DNA of 64,000 bases from Gracilibacillus timonensis (GCF_900086715.1 NZ_FLKH01000012.1:620001-684000); one strand, 5' to 3'. Positions 8,684 through 18,125 are shown, counted from the first letter of the stretch. A program made the numbers and translations. Notes: generated by a model from the letters alone, not told the origin.

Positions 8684-9616
8684 TTATAATGGAAAAACAA
8701 TTTGTATAAGCAAGGAAACACCAATTAATCCACCGTACATCGTGTTTGTTTTTGCAACGGCAACCATTGCGGGTATCATGCCTACATTCGTTGTATTGGC
8801 TAAGAATTGGCGAATCGCTTTCCGCGCCTTTAAGATGCTAAGCAGGCTGATCGCACTGTATATTGGCAGCAGACCAGTGAAAATAAAGGAAGCGGTGAGA
8901 CAATAACTCACTAGCATTAAGCTTGATAATAGAAAGATGGCACGATTTCTCCCAAGCAAAATGGCGAGTGTTTTACGTCCGTTTTCCTTGTCGCCGTCTA
9001 AATCTCGAATATTGTTGGCAAGTAGGATACAACCAATCAGAATAGCGATTGGTATCGAGATAAATACTACTTCCCACGTCATTGTCATGGATTGGATGAA
9101 ATAACTGACTCCAATAATAACCGTCCCCATTAAAAAACCAGAAAATAATTCGCCAAAAGGGGTGTAAGCAATTGGCAAAGGTCCGCCCGTATATAGATAA
9201 CCGATCAACATACATATGACGCCAATCAATGCAATCCACCAGCTAGAAAACAAGCAGATATAAACTCCTAATAAAACAGCTACAGCGAAAAAAGTAAACG
9301 CCAACTGTTTCACTACTTTCGGTTTGATCCCATCTCTTACAATGGTTCCACCAATGCCGACAGATTGTTCATTGTCTAATCCACGTACGAAATCGTAGTA
9401 TTCATTAAACATATTAGTGGCTGCTTGAATAAGCATGGAAGCTAACAACATAGCTAAAAAAACTAGTGGTTGAAAGTGACCATCAAGAATCGCCAGCATG
9501 GTACCAACAAAGACGGGGATGAAAGAAGCGGTTAAAGTATGTGGACGAAGTAACCTCCACCATATATGGAAGCCAGGCTTCTCATTTAAATGATTTGCAG
9601 TAGAGTTTGTTTCCAT
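8684..9616 (-). CDS. menA: 1,4-dihydroxy-2-naphthoate polyprenyltransferase
   Basis: A 310-residue UbiA-family membrane prenyltransferase with about nine segments. The first aspartate-rich motif NMFNEYYDFVRGLD (near residue 69) and the second, NNIRDLDGDKENGRKT (near 200), bind Mg2+-prenyl diphosphate. It attaches the isoprenoid tail to 1,4-dihydroxy-2-naphthoate, giving demethylmenaquinone. AAGGGGATAG precedes the ATG. It lies divergently from menF across a 758-bp gap and upstream of the thioesterase, so the men genes here form two divergent units. Confidence 0.95.
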   Translation of the reverse strand: METNSTANHLNEKPGFHIWWRLLRPHTLTASFIPVFVGTMLAILDGHFQPLVFLAMLLASMLIQAATNMFNEYYDFVRGLDNEQSVGIGGTIVRDGIKPKVVKQLAFTFFAVAVLLGVYICLFSSWWIALIGVICMLIGYLYTGGPLPIAYTPFGELFSGFLMGTVIIGVSYFIQSMTMTWEVVFISIPIAILIGCILLANNIRDLDGDKENGRKTLAILLGRNRAIFLLSSLMLVSYCLTASFIFTGLLPIYSAISLLSILKARKAIRQFLANTTNVGMIPAMVAVAKTNTMYGGLIGVSLLIQIVFPL

Positions 9617-9820
9617 TGTTCTATCCCCTTAAATAGTTATAAAAAAATGCCGTAACAGTATTAGTTTAGTGAATACTTGAAGGTGTGTCAAACTATTGTT
9701 ACATCGTGTATGAGAAAAATGATATAGAAATGACGACAAAATCTCGTGAAATCCAGTTAAGAAAAACCGGGCCAAAATCGTCCGGTCCTTGACGCATAAC
9801 TAAAAGTAGCCACTGAACTG

Positions 9821-10092
9821 CCGGTAAGATGGATTATGTAAAGTATCTAGTTCCATTATTCCATGTGGTAAAGTTGATTGTTTGTCAGTGCTAGGAAGCG
9901 CTCCGGAAATAGGTTCCGCTTCGATGCACAGGACGAGCTGAAGATCCACTAAAAAGTGCTCTTCTTTTTAGTTAGCTGAAGCCGGCCCCATGGAAAGCGT
10001 AGCCTATTCCCGCAGCGTTTGCTTTGCACAGATAAAACGATCAAACTCACCACTAGAGAAAGCAAACTACTTTACATAATCCATCTTATCGG
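9821..10092. repeat. 272-bp intergenic element with 25-bp inverted ends
   Basis: The ends are inverted copies differing at one base: CCGGTAAGATGGATTATG, then TAAAGTA (9821-9845), and the reverse complement at 10068-10092. The interior holds GTTTGTCAGTGCTAGGAAG (9880-9898) followed by a CGGAAATAG / TTCCGCTT block. Very similar strings occur at 19227-19316, and the end motif occurs reversed near 5790-5820. No transposase is inside. It fits a MITE-like or other family of intergenic repeats. Confidence 0.65.
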
Positions 10093-10374
10093 TACCACCA
10101 TTCGTTCAAGATCAAAATCGGTCCACATCCTATCATACTCAGAATTCTATGCTTTCTTATCTTTTAAAATAGTCGTCATTGTTTTCACACTTTATTCCAT
10201 TGATATGTCATAAAATTCAAACTTCTTTGCGATGAAGCAATAAACAAGCTTTAACAGAACATTTTTTGCTATACTAGGAAGGAAGGTAAAAAGTGCGACT
10301 TTCAAAAAGAGTAATTTTATAATATAATGGATAGCGTTTATGAGAACATGCCCTATAATATTGGAGGGTTAGCA
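10093..10374 (+). promoter_or_regulatory. menF upstream region
   Basis: No gene is visible here. A TATACT (10270-10275) just before AGGAAGGAAGG could be the -10 of the men operon promoter; the -35 is not clear. Confidence 0.35.
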
Positions 10375-11766
10375 ATGATTGAAATGCAAGACATAAACAT
10401 AGATGGTGTGTTACAGTCTGCTCAGCAGCAAGCGATTAAACAGGCTGCACCAACGTTTGTCAGTGTGACGGAACAGGTGGATCCCATCGATCCTATTATG
10501 TTCTTTCATACAGGCAGAGGGTTAAGTGACAATCGGATTTTTTGGTCGAGTGCTGATCAGGAGCTGGAATTTGTTGGTGTCGGTGAGGCGATGACTTATC
10601 AAGATGGACAGGCTTCTACACAGCAGATTAAGCAGCAATGGTTAGAGGGATTACAGCAAAGTTATATTAAAAACCCGTTTGCACAATTTAAAACGGGGCC
10701 GATTGCCTTTGGTGGTTTTCCTTTTGATGGGGAAGAACAGCTGCAAACCTTATGGAAAGAGTTTGCAGGAAGTCAATTTCGTGTGCCCACCTTTCTATTA
10801 ACTGTTGAGCAAGACCAGTATTTTGTAACCACTTCTTTGCATGTAGAACAAGACAGTGATTTGCCTGCATTATTGGAACAGCTACAGCGTCAAAAACAGT
10901 ATTTGCTACAACGCATGGAGGCCCCTCAACAAGAGAATCACATTGTATTAAAACATGAAGTGGACCCTCAGCAGTGGAAAGAAATGGTTGAACAAGCTAC
11001 CGCACAGATTGATAGAGAAGAAGTTCATAAAATTGTATTAGCAAGAGAGCTACAAGTTGAATTTGAACAGTCATGTAATATGGGAGAAGTCTTGACAAAT
11101 CTGAAAAAGACGCAAAAGAATAATTATGTATTTGCATGGGAAAAAGCGGGTACTTGTTTCATAGGTGCCACCCCAGAACGGTTAGTCAAGGTAGAGAACA
11201 ATCAGGTTTATTCAACGTGTTTGGCAGGTACTGCGCCGCGTGGCGTTACCATTCAAGAGGATCGTGAAATTGGTGAACAATTACTGCAAGATCAGAAGAA
11301 TCTCCAGGAACACCAATTAGTAGTGGACATGATCAGACAAGCTGTTCATTCTTTTGCCACCTATGTTCATATTCCAGATCAACCGGTATTATATCCATTG
11401 AGAAACTTGCAGCATTTATATACACCGGTAGAGGCAACATTAAAGCAGGGGTACACGCTTTTAGAGATAGTTGAGAAATTGCATCCTACACCGGCGTTAT
11501 GTGGGTACCCGCGCCAGACGTCTTTAGCATTTATCCGCACATTTGAACAATTAGAAAGAGGCTGGTATGGCGCGCCAATTGGCTGGTTCGACAGTCAATT
11601 TAATGGAGAGTTTGCCGTGGCGATTCGATCTGCACTTGTTGATGGTACAAACGCCTCTCTTTTTGCTGGGTGTGGTGTGATGCGTGATTCTGATGCAAGG
11701 TTAGAATATCAAGAAACAGCGATAAAATTTGCTCCTATGTTGGATGCCTTAGGAGGATCGCAATGA
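10375..11766 (+). CDS. menF: Isochorismate synthase MenF
   Basis: A 463-residue chorismate-binding enzyme that converts chorismate to isochorismate, the first committed step of menaquinone synthesis. The C-terminal chorismate-binding domain is clear: KIVLARELQVEF (near 220), FIGATPERLVKVE (near 262), HPTPALCGYPRQ (near 370) and the final GCGVMRDSDARLEYQET motif. I chose the ATG at 10375 because TTGGAGGG precedes it; an in-frame ATG 16 codons earlier has no ribosome site. It starts the plus-strand men operon and overlaps menD by four bases (ATGA). Confidence 0.95.
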   Translation: MIEMQDINIDGVLQSAQQQAIKQAAPTFVSVTEQVDPIDPIMFFHTGRGLSDNRIFWSSADQELEFVGVGEAMTYQDGQASTQQIKQQWLEGLQQSYIKNPFAQFKTGPIAFGGFPFDGEEQLQTLWKEFAGSQFRVPTFLLTVEQDQYFVTTSLHVEQDSDLPALLEQLQRQKQYLLQRMEAPQQENHIVLKHEVDPQQWKEMVEQATAQIDREEVHKIVLARELQVEFEQSCNMGEVLTNLKKTQKNNYVFAWEKAGTCFIGATPERLVKVENNQVYSTCLAGTAPRGVTIQEDREIGEQLLQDQKNLQEHQLVVDMIRQAVHSFATYVHIPDQPVLYPLRNLQHLYTPVEATLKQGYTLLEIVEKLHPTPALCGYPRQTSLAFIRTFEQLERGWYGAPIGWFDSQFNGEFAVAIRSALVDGTNASLFAGCGVMRDSDARLEYQETAIKFAPMLDALGGSQ

Positions 11767-13511
11767 ATCATACATCGAGTCTGACCTTTTATGTAGGAAA
11801 CTTTGTCGCACAGCTCTACCGATCTGGTGTACGGGATGTGGTGATTTCACCGGGTTCGCGTTCGACACCACTTTCCTTAACATTTGCTGCTGACAGGAGG
11901 TTCCAGATTTGGGTGGATATTGATGAACGATCGGCGGCCTTCTTTGCCTTGGGTATTGCCAAGCAAACCAACCGGGCTGTCGCTTTAGTTTGTTCATCTG
12001 GTACGGCTTCCGCCAACTATTTTCCAGCTATTATCGAAGCAAGCCATCAACGGATACCGCTTATTGCCCTGACCGCTGATCGGCCACATGAATTAAGGGC
12101 GGTTGGCGCACCGCAATCGATTGATCAGATCAAATTATTTGGGGATTACGTGAAAGCATTTCATGAGATGGCTTTGCCGGAAGATTCTGAACAATTGCTT
12201 CGATATGCGTGTCATCATGCAGATCGAGCCGTTCAAACAGCCTTGGCTCCATTACAAGGACCGGTACATCTCAATTTTCCATTTAGAGAGCCATTGATTC
12301 CAGATTTTCAACAGGTCGTGCCAACAGAAATGCCATATGAAGAAGCACGGCATTACCCATCGACACATACGCAATTAACTGTGGAAGCCTTGCAGGATAT
12401 CAAACAGTATCTTATGGCAAAACAACGAGTGGTATTAGTGATTGGACCTCATCAAACGGAAGGTCTAGCTGAAGCCGTGTTACGATTGGGTGAAGCTTGG
12501 GATATACCTGTATTGGCAGATGTCTTATCCTCCGCACGCATCAATACGGAAAAAAGGGTTGTCATGGATTGTTTTGATAGTATCTTAAAAAGGCCTGCCG
12601 TGAGAAAGCGAATCGGGGTGGATGTGATCATTCGTTTTGGTGCGATGCCGGTTGCCAAATCAATATTGCAGTTATTACAGGAACAAGAAATAGAGCAAAT
12701 GATTGTTGATGAGGCTTTTAGTTACCGCAACCCAGTGCTGAAACAGGCGCGTTATGTGCAGGGGAATCCCGTTGATATCGCATTACAATTAGCAGAAATA
12801 CCGCGAGAACAAGGGGATCGCTGGTTAGCTTTTTGGCAAAAGTTAAATCATACCGCCAAACTGGTTCTGCTTGATAACCAAGAGGAATTAACAGAAGGAA
12901 CAGTTATACATGTGATCCAAGAGGTGATTCCAAAAGATAGTAATCTTTTTGTTGGCAACAGTATGCCCGTACGTGATGTAGATACTTTTTGGCACAATAC
13001 AGATAAGAATGTGGCTATCGCTGCCAATCGAGGCGCAAATGGTATCGATGGTGTAGTGTCTACTGCCTTAGGGATGGGAACCACAGGGAAACGAGTGACA
13101 CTCATTATTGGCGATATCTCCTTTTTACACAGCATAAATGGACTGTTGTTGGCAAAAAGATATCCGCTGAATGTGACGATTGTTTTGATCAATAACCAAG
13201 GCGGTGGAATCTTTTCCTTTTTACCGCAGGCGCAGCAGGAAAATAAGGATGACTATGAGTTACTATTTGGTACACCACAACAGGTAGATATCCAGTATGC
13301 TGCAGCATTGTATCAATTATCATCTTATCAGCGTGTGAACGATGGGGGAGAACTTAATCAAGCGTTAACAGCTAGTTATCAAACAAATGGGGTATCATTG
13401 ATCGAAGTGAATACGGATCGAGATGAGAATGCAGCATGGCACATGGAAAAATGGCAAACGATTGAAAGAAATGTTTTGCAGGTTATAGAGGACAATCCAT
13501 ATGTTGATTAA
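11763..13511 (+). CDS. menD: SEPHCHC synthase MenD
   Basis: A 582-residue thiamine-diphosphate enzyme that couples 2-oxoglutarate with isochorismate to form 2-succinyl-5-enolpyruvyl-6-hydroxy-3-cyclohexene-1-carboxylate. Features: N-terminal VISPGSRSTPLSL with IDERSAAFFALG, and a C-terminal ThDP/Mg segment around GDISFLHSINGLL and INNQGGGIFSFLP. AGGAGG lies inside the menF end, nine bases before the ATG. Overlaps with menF (4 bases) and menH (11 bases) indicate translational coupling. Confidence 0.96.
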   Translation: MNHTSSLTFYVGNFVAQLYRSGVRDVVISPGSRSTPLSLTFAADRRFQIWVDIDERSAAFFALGIAKQTNRAVALVCSSGTASANYFPAIIEASHQRIPLIALTADRPHELRAVGAPQSIDQIKLFGDYVKAFHEMALPEDSEQLLRYACHHADRAVQTALAPLQGPVHLNFPFREPLIPDFQQVVPTEMPYEEARHYPSTHTQLTVEALQDIKQYLMAKQRVVLVIGPHQTEGLAEAVLRLGEAWDIPVLADVLSSARINTEKRVVMDCFDSILKRPAVRKRIGVDVIIRFGAMPVAKSILQLLQEQEIEQMIVDEAFSYRNPVLKQARYVQGNPVDIALQLAEIPREQGDRWLAFWQKLNHTAKLVLLDNQEELTEGTVIHVIQEVIPKDSNLFVGNSMPVRDVDTFWHNTDKNVAIAANRGANGIDGVVSTALGMGTTGKRVTLIIGDISFLHSINGLLLAKRYPLNVTIVLINNQGGGIFSFLPQAQQENKDDYELLFGTPQQVDIQYAAALYQLSSYQRVNDGGELNQALTASYQTNGVSLIEVNTDRDENAAWHMEKWQTIERNVLQVIEDNPYVD

Positions 13512-14280
13512 CCAATATTGGGTAGAGCGTATCGGGGATGGGGATCCGATTGTCTTCTTCCATGGCTTTACAGGTTCTGTTCAAACATGGTCATTTATCC
13601 GAGAATATTTGCCTGGATACGAGTTGATCCTTATTGATTTGCCAGGGCATGGCAAATCAATGGCAAAGGTGGATTCCCTGCAGGCGTGCTGTCATGATTT
13701 GCAGCAGGTATTGATGGAATTACAAATTACAAGCTTTCATTTGGTAGGCTACTCTATGGGAGGGCGTACGGCGCTGCTTTTTGCTTCCTATTTTCCAGGC
13801 ATGATAAAATCACTCGTGTTAGAGAGTGCCTCACCTGGGCTGCAGGATAGGGAGGAGCGTCAACAAAGAAAGCAGAAGGATCAAGAGCTGGCAGCATACA
13901 TCCGTCAGCATCCCTTACAGACGTTTGTCGACAAATGGGAAAATATTGCTTTGTTTGCATCGCAAAAATCGTTAAGTGCAGAGAAAAAGCAGCAAGTAAG
14001 GGAAGAACGACTGGCGCAATCCAGGTCAGGTCTGGCTACTTCTCTCGAAACAATGGGAACAGGTACGATGCCTTCTTGCTGGTCGTACTTGCCAGAATTA
14101 GAACTGCCAGTTTTTTTAATAACAGGGGAGTGGGATCAAAAGTTTATCATGATTAACCAACAAATGCACGAGCGATTGCCTAATAGTTCCTTTCAAGTCG
14201 TAAAAAGAGCGGGACATGCAGTTCACGTGGAACAAGCGGTGTTTTTTGGTACAATGGTAAAAGAGTTTTTCGCAGTGTAA
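13501..14280 (+). CDS. menH: 2-succinyl-6-hydroxy-2,4-cyclohexadiene-1-carboxylate synthase MenH
   Basis: A 259-residue alpha/beta hydrolase-fold lyase that removes pyruvate from the MenD product. Visible are the oxyanion motif HGFTGS (residues 20-25), nucleophile S85 in GYSMGGR, an acidic residue in ITGEWDQ, and the catalytic H239 in AGHAVHVEQ. Its start lies inside menD (ATG at 13501), so it is probably coupled to menD. Its last ten bases, including the stop, are also the first ten bases of the 143-bp tandem unit that follows. Confidence 0.93.
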   Translation: MLINQYWVERIGDGDPIVFFHGFTGSVQTWSFIREYLPGYELILIDLPGHGKSMAKVDSLQACCHDLQQVLMELQITSFHLVGYSMGGRTALLFASYFPGMIKSLVLESASPGLQDREERQQRKQKDQELAAYIRQHPLQTFVDKWENIALFASQKSLSAEKKQQVREERLAQSRSGLATSLETMGTGTMPSCWSYLPELELPVFLITGEWDQKFIMINQQMHERLPNSSFQVVKRAGHAVHVEQAVFFGTMVKEFFAV

Positions 14281-14699
14281 CTGGCTGTAAGGCTTCCACT
14301 ACAAGAATCAGTGAAGGTATGAGGGAAGAGGATGGAATCCAAACAGCCAGTAACGGCCCGATTGGCTCAACTAACATTCAGCGAAAGGCCCACTGAATGA
14401 AGTTTCACTTTTTCGCAGTGTAACTGGCTGTAAGGCTTCCACTACAAGAATTAGTGAAGGTATGAGGGAAGAGGATGGAATCCAAACAGCCAGTAACGGC
14501 CCGATTAGCTCAACTAACATTCAGCGAAAGGCCCACTGAATGAAGTTTCACTTTATCGCAGTGTAACTGGCTGTAAGGCTTCCACTACAAGAATCAGTGA
14601 AGGTATGAGGGAAGAGGATGGAATCCAAACAGCCAGTAACGGCCCGATTAGCTCAACTAACATTCAGCGAAAGGCCCACTGAATGAAGTTTCACTTTAT
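14271..14699. repeat. Three tandem 143-bp units between menH and menB
   Basis: Units start at 14271, 14414 and 14557 with CGCAGTGTAACTGGCTGTAA, and differ at only a few positions (for example AATCAG/AATTAG and GATTGG/GATTAG). Each can fold: stem ACTGGCTGT / ACAGCCAGT (14280-14288 with 14343-14351 in unit 1) encloses a bulged hairpin CTTCCACT / AGTGAAG and a short GGAT / ATCC hairpin, followed by CATTCAG / CTGAATG (14375-14399). The first unit begins within the end of menH, so the array seems to be a local tandem duplication. No start codon or coding frame explains it. Confidence 0.92.
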
Positions 14700-14719
14700 T
14701 AACCAAAGGAGGTAAGGAA

Positions 14720-15538
14720 ATGACAGTAGATTGGGTAACAGCTCATACATTCGAAGATATTTTATATGAAACATACGATGGAATTGCTAAGATTACGATT
14801 AATCGACCAGAGGTGCGCAATGCCTTTCGTCCGCAAACTGTGAATGAACTAATTGAGGCATTTACATACGCACGTGATGATTCAAGCATTGGTGTGATTG
14901 TCTTAACTGGTGCAGGGGATAAGGCTTTTTGTTCTGGGGGAGATCAGAAAGTGCGCGGTCATGGAGGTTACGTGGGGGATGATGAGGTACCACGTTTAAA
15001 TGTCCTCGATTTACAGCGTTTAATCCGTGTCATCCCTAAACCAGTAGTGGCAATGGTTGCAGGCTATGCCATCGGTGGAGGTCATGTATTGCATGTCGTT
15101 TGTGATTTAACGATTGCGGCAGATAACGCTATCTTTGGGCAAACAGGGCCAAAGGTAGGCAGCTTTGATGCAGGATATGGCGCTGGTTTATTAGCTAGAA
15201 TTGTCGGCCATAAAAAGGCGCGTGAAATTTGGTATTTATGTCGGCAATACAATGCACAAGAGGCGTTAGATATGGGACTTGTTAACACGGTCGTACCTTT
15301 GGAGCAATTGGAAGAGGAAACGATCCAATGGTGTTCTGAAATGTTGGAAAAATCACCAACTGCCCTTCGTTTTCTTAAGGCATCATTCAATGCAGATACC
15401 GATGGATTGGCTGGTTTGCAGCAAATGGGCGGAGATGCCACCTTGTTGTATTATACAACGGATGAAGCAAAAGAAGGCCGCGATGCCTTTAAAGAAAAGC
15501 GCAAGCCGGACTTTAAACAGTTTCCGCGTTTTCCGTAA
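14720..15538 (+). CDS. menB: 1,4-dihydroxy-2-naphthoyl-CoA synthase
   Basis: A 272-residue crotonase-fold enzyme that closes the second ring, turning o-succinylbenzoyl-CoA into DHNA-CoA. It is recognised by [20 protein letters not shown] near 25, the [13 protein letters not shown] segment near 75, the oxyanion-hole region [12 protein letters not shown] near 118, and [14 protein letters not shown] near 145. AAAGGAGG precedes the ATG. The only thing separating it from menH is the triple repeat, so its expression may depend on read-through of that region or a promoter within it. A hairpin follows the gene. Confidence 0.97.
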   Translation: MTVDWVTAHTFEDILYETYDGIAKITINRPEVRNAFRPQTVNELIEAFTYARDDSSIGVIVLTGAGDKAFCSGGDQKVRGHGGYVGDDEVPRLNVLDLQRLIRVIPKPVVAMVAGYAIGGGHVLHVVCDLTIAADNAIFGQTGPKVGSFDAGYGAGLLARIVGHKKAREIWYLCRQYNAQEALDMGLVNTVVPLEQLEEETIQWCSEMLEKSPTALRFLKASFNADTDGLAGLQQMGGDATLLYYTTDEAKEGRDAFKEKRKPDFKQFPRFP

Positions 15539-15543
15539 GTGAG

Positions 15544-15584
15544 AAGAAGGTCAATGCTGTAAAGGTGTTGATCTTCTTTTCTTT
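15544..15584 (+). terminator. Hairpin with T-rich tail between menB and menE
   Basis: AAGAAGGTCAA (15544-15554) pairs with TTGATCTTCTT (15568-15578), one G-U pair, followed by TTCTTT. This may partly terminate transcription between menB and menE. Confidence 0.65.
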
Positions 15585-15656
15585 AAGTGCATGTTTCAAA
15601 AATACTACATCATATGATAAAGGTGATGAGGCCATCTTTTAATAAGGAGGAGCAGT

Positions 15657-17087
15657 ATGGAGCATTGGCTGACAAAAAGAGCATTATTAACACCAGAACA
15701 AACGGCATTAGAATTAGCAGATGGACAACGGCTTTCTTTTCGAGTATTACGGGAGCGAGCACTGTCTTTTGCTGAACATTTAGCTCGACTAGACATCAAG
15801 CAGCAAGTAGCGATTCTATCTCATAATTCAGTAGATATGGTGGTGGCTTTATGGGCTTGTACCTATTTGCAGACACCGGTCGTTTTTTTAAATACCAAAT
15901 TAACAAACGCTGAATGGAAAAAACAATGTGAAGATGCCCATGTCTCTACCATAATTACTTCCGAATTGCTTCGGAAACAGGCGGAAAGCTTACCAGTCGT
16001 GGTGGTAACTTTTGCAATGGTGAAAGAATTATCGGCACTGCCAGGGACAGTAAAAGAAACGATGAAGGAAGAAGCGATCTGTTCCATGATGTTTACTTCA
16101 GGTACAACAGGCAGGGCTAAAGCCGTTCAGCATTCCTACGGCAATCATTGGGCAAGCGCGATTGCCTCGGTACTCAACCTTGGATTAACAACCGATGATA
16201 AGTGGCTGGCCTGTCTTCCTTTATTTCATATTGGCGGTTTGTCTATTTTGTTTAAAAGTGTGATCTATGGCATGCCTGTTTATTTACTGGAACGCTTTGA
16301 TGAAGAGCAGGTACATCAAGCTATTATGCACCAAAGAGTGACGATGATTTCCGTGGTTGCGCTGACCTGTGCGCGATTATTAGAACGTCTCGGGGATGAG
16401 CAATACCCAGAGACGTTTCGCTGCATGCTTTTAGGTGGCGGATCAGCGCCAGAGCCTTTATTAAAAAAGGCAGAGCAAAAACAGGTACCTGTGATCCAAA
16501 CCTATGGTATGACAGAAACCAGTTCACAGGTTGTCACGCTGCATGAAACAGAGGCATTACGAAAGCTTGGTTCAGCAGGTAAGCCGCTTTTTTCAGCTTC
16601 TTTACAGATTAGAGATGGTCACAAAGCGTTGCCTGCAAAACAAGTTGGAGAGATTGCTGTTCAGGGACCGATGATTACGCCAGGTTATTACCAAGCAGAT
16701 GCGAGCAATCAAGCTGTCTTTCATGATGGCTGGTTTTATACGGGAGACCTGGGCTTTTTGGATGAGGAAGGTTTTTTATTTGTGGTTGATCGAAGAAGTG
16801 ACTTGATTATTTCGGGAGGAGAGAATGTTTACCCTGCTGAGATCGAGGCCGTTTTGCTGGCGTTTGCTGGTGTAGTTGAGGCAGGTGTAACAGGCAGAAC
16901 GGATGCAAAATGGGGTAAAGTACCTGTAGCTTATGTGGTAGTAAGTGACCCAGCTATTACTGAAAATGCATTGCAGGCTCACTGTGAACAACAACTAGCA
17001 ACATTTAAGGTGCCTAAACAGATTTTTTTTCGGAAACATCTTCCACGCAATGCGACCAAGAAGTTGCAACGTTATAAATTACAATAG
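15657..17087 (+). CDS. menE: o-succinylbenzoate-CoA ligase
   Basis: A 476-residue acyl-adenylating enzyme that activates o-succinylbenzoate with ATP and CoA, supplying MenB. It shows the P-loop-like MFTSGTTGRAKAVQHS near 145, QTYGMTETSSQVV near 280, the YTGDLGFLDEEGF region near 365, and the C-terminal lysine in LPRNATKKLQRYKL. AAGGAGG precedes the ATG. It is the last men gene on this strand; menC, which follows menE in B. subtilis, is not here. Confidence 0.95.
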   Translation: MEHWLTKRALLTPEQTALELADGQRLSFRVLRERALSFAEHLARLDIKQQVAILSHNSVDMVVALWACTYLQTPVVFLNTKLTNAEWKKQCEDAHVSTIITSELLRKQAESLPVVVVTFAMVKELSALPGTVKETMKEEAICSMMFTSGTTGRAKAVQHSYGNHWASAIASVLNLGLTTDDKWLACLPLFHIGGLSILFKSVIYGMPVYLLERFDEEQVHQAIMHQRVTMISVVALTCARLLERLGDEQYPETFRCMLLGGGSAPEPLLKKAEQKQVPVIQTYGMTETSSQVVTLHETEALRKLGSAGKPLFSASLQIRDGHKALPAKQVGEIAVQGPMITPGYYQADASNQAVFHDGWFYTGDLGFLDEEGFLFVVDRRSDLIISGGENVYPAEIEAVLLAFAGVVEAGVTGRTDAKWGKVPVAYVVVSDPAITENALQAHCEQQLATFKVPKQIFFRKHLPRNATKKLQRYKLQ

Positions 17088-17120
17088 AATAAAATATTTC
17101 TCCAGTTTAATTAATCTTAA

Positions 17121-17135
17121 TGAGATTGATTATCA
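17121..17135 (+). promoter_or_regulatory. Fur-type operator upstream of the siderophore ATPase
   Basis: TGAGATTGATTATCA matches the 7-1-7 Fur-box core TGATAATNATTATCA at 13 of 15 positions, with a perfect right arm. It lies 107 bases before the ATPase gene, as expected for iron repression. Confidence 0.65.
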
Positions 17136-17242
17136 ATATTGACAGGAAAGAAAAAAAGCCCTAAACTTAGAGAAAGAGATTATTTTAATTTAAACAACAA
17201 ATAGTAAGAACCTGACCCATGTTGTTGAAAGGGGTAGTTCGC

Positions 17243-18082
17243 ATGGAAACGTTAGTAGCGAAAGATTTGACGCTGGGATATGGCGATGATGTCATTATTG
17301 ATGACTTAGATATAACGATTCCGAAGGGTGAAATAACGGTATTTATTGGTGGGAACGGCTGTGGCAAATCAACCTTGCTGCGCTCTTTGGCACGATTATT
17401 GAAACCAAAGACAGGTAGTATTGTTTTAAATGGAGATGCTATTGCGAGTATACCAACGAAAGATGTAGCCAAGCAATTAGCTATTTTGCCCCAAGGTCCG
17501 ACAAGCCCAGAAGGTTTAACGGTAGAGGATTTGGTAAAGCAAGGGCGTCATCCGCATAAACAGATGTTTAAACGTTGGTCAAAAGAAGATGAAGAAGCTG
17601 TAGAAGAGGCGTTACAATCAACCAATATGGATCATTTGCGAGATAGAGATGTCGATTCTCTGTCAGGTGGTCAAAGGCAACGGGCTTGGATTGCGATGAC
17701 CTTGGCACAAGGTACGGATACGATTCTGCTTGATGAACCAACGACTTACTTAGATATGACACATCAGATAGAGATATTGGATTTATTATTTGAGTTGAAT
17801 GAGAAACGTAATAGCACGATTGTGATGGTGCTGCATGATCTTAATATGGCGTGTCGTTATGCTCATCAAGTAGTAGCTATTAAAGATAAACAGATTTTTG
17901 CTCATGGTAAACCAGAAGAGATAGTTAATTGCAACCTCATACATGAAGTCTTCCAAATGAAGGCAGATGTTGTTTATGATCCCATGTTTGGAACACCGAT
18001 GTGTATTCCTCATGGACGTGGACGTTGTCTAATTAAGGAGACCATTGCAGAATCGCAAAAGCAAACCAGCCTAACAAGTTAA
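17243..18082 (+). CDS. Stand-alone Fe-siderophore ABC ATPase (YusV/FhuC-like)
   Basis: A 279-residue ABC ATPase of the iron-siderophore class. Walker A is GGNGCGKSTLL (about 36-46), the signature is LSGGQRQRAW (near 139), Walker B is TILLDEPTTYLD, and the H-loop is VLHDLN. PMFGTPMCIPHGRGRCL at the end is typical of YusV/FhuC proteins. AAAGGGG precedes the ATG at 17243. There are no permease or binding-protein genes next to it, which fits B. subtilis YusV, a shared ATPase for several siderophore permeases (known). The Fur-type site upstream supports iron control (inference). Confidence 0.87.
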   Translation: METLVAKDLTLGYGDDVIIDDLDITIPKGEITVFIGGNGCGKSTLLRSLARLLKPKTGSIVLNGDAIASIPTKDVAKQLAILPQGPTSPEGLTVEDLVKQGRHPHKQMFKRWSKEDEEAVEEALQSTNMDHLRDRDVDSLSGGQRQRAWIAMTLAQGTDTILLDEPTTYLDMTHQIEILDLLFELNEKRNSTIVMVLHDLNMACRYAHQVVAIKDKQIFAHGKPEEIVNCNLIHEVFQMKADVVYDPMFGTPMCIPHGRGRCLIKETIAESQKQTSLTS

Positions 18083-18088
18083 TGAAGT

Positions 18089-18125
18089 AAGCCTTGCATT
18101 CCAAATAAGAGTGTGAGGCTTTTTG
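18089..18125 (+). terminator. Terminator after the siderophore ATPase
   Basis: AAGCCTTGCA pairs with TGTGAGGCTT (two G-U pairs) and is followed by a short T run. Confidence 0.75.

Noticed and set aside
14180-14377. Minus-strand frame across menH and the first tandem unit
   Set aside because: Composed of antisense menH and repeat DNA; similar frames are not continued through the other units.
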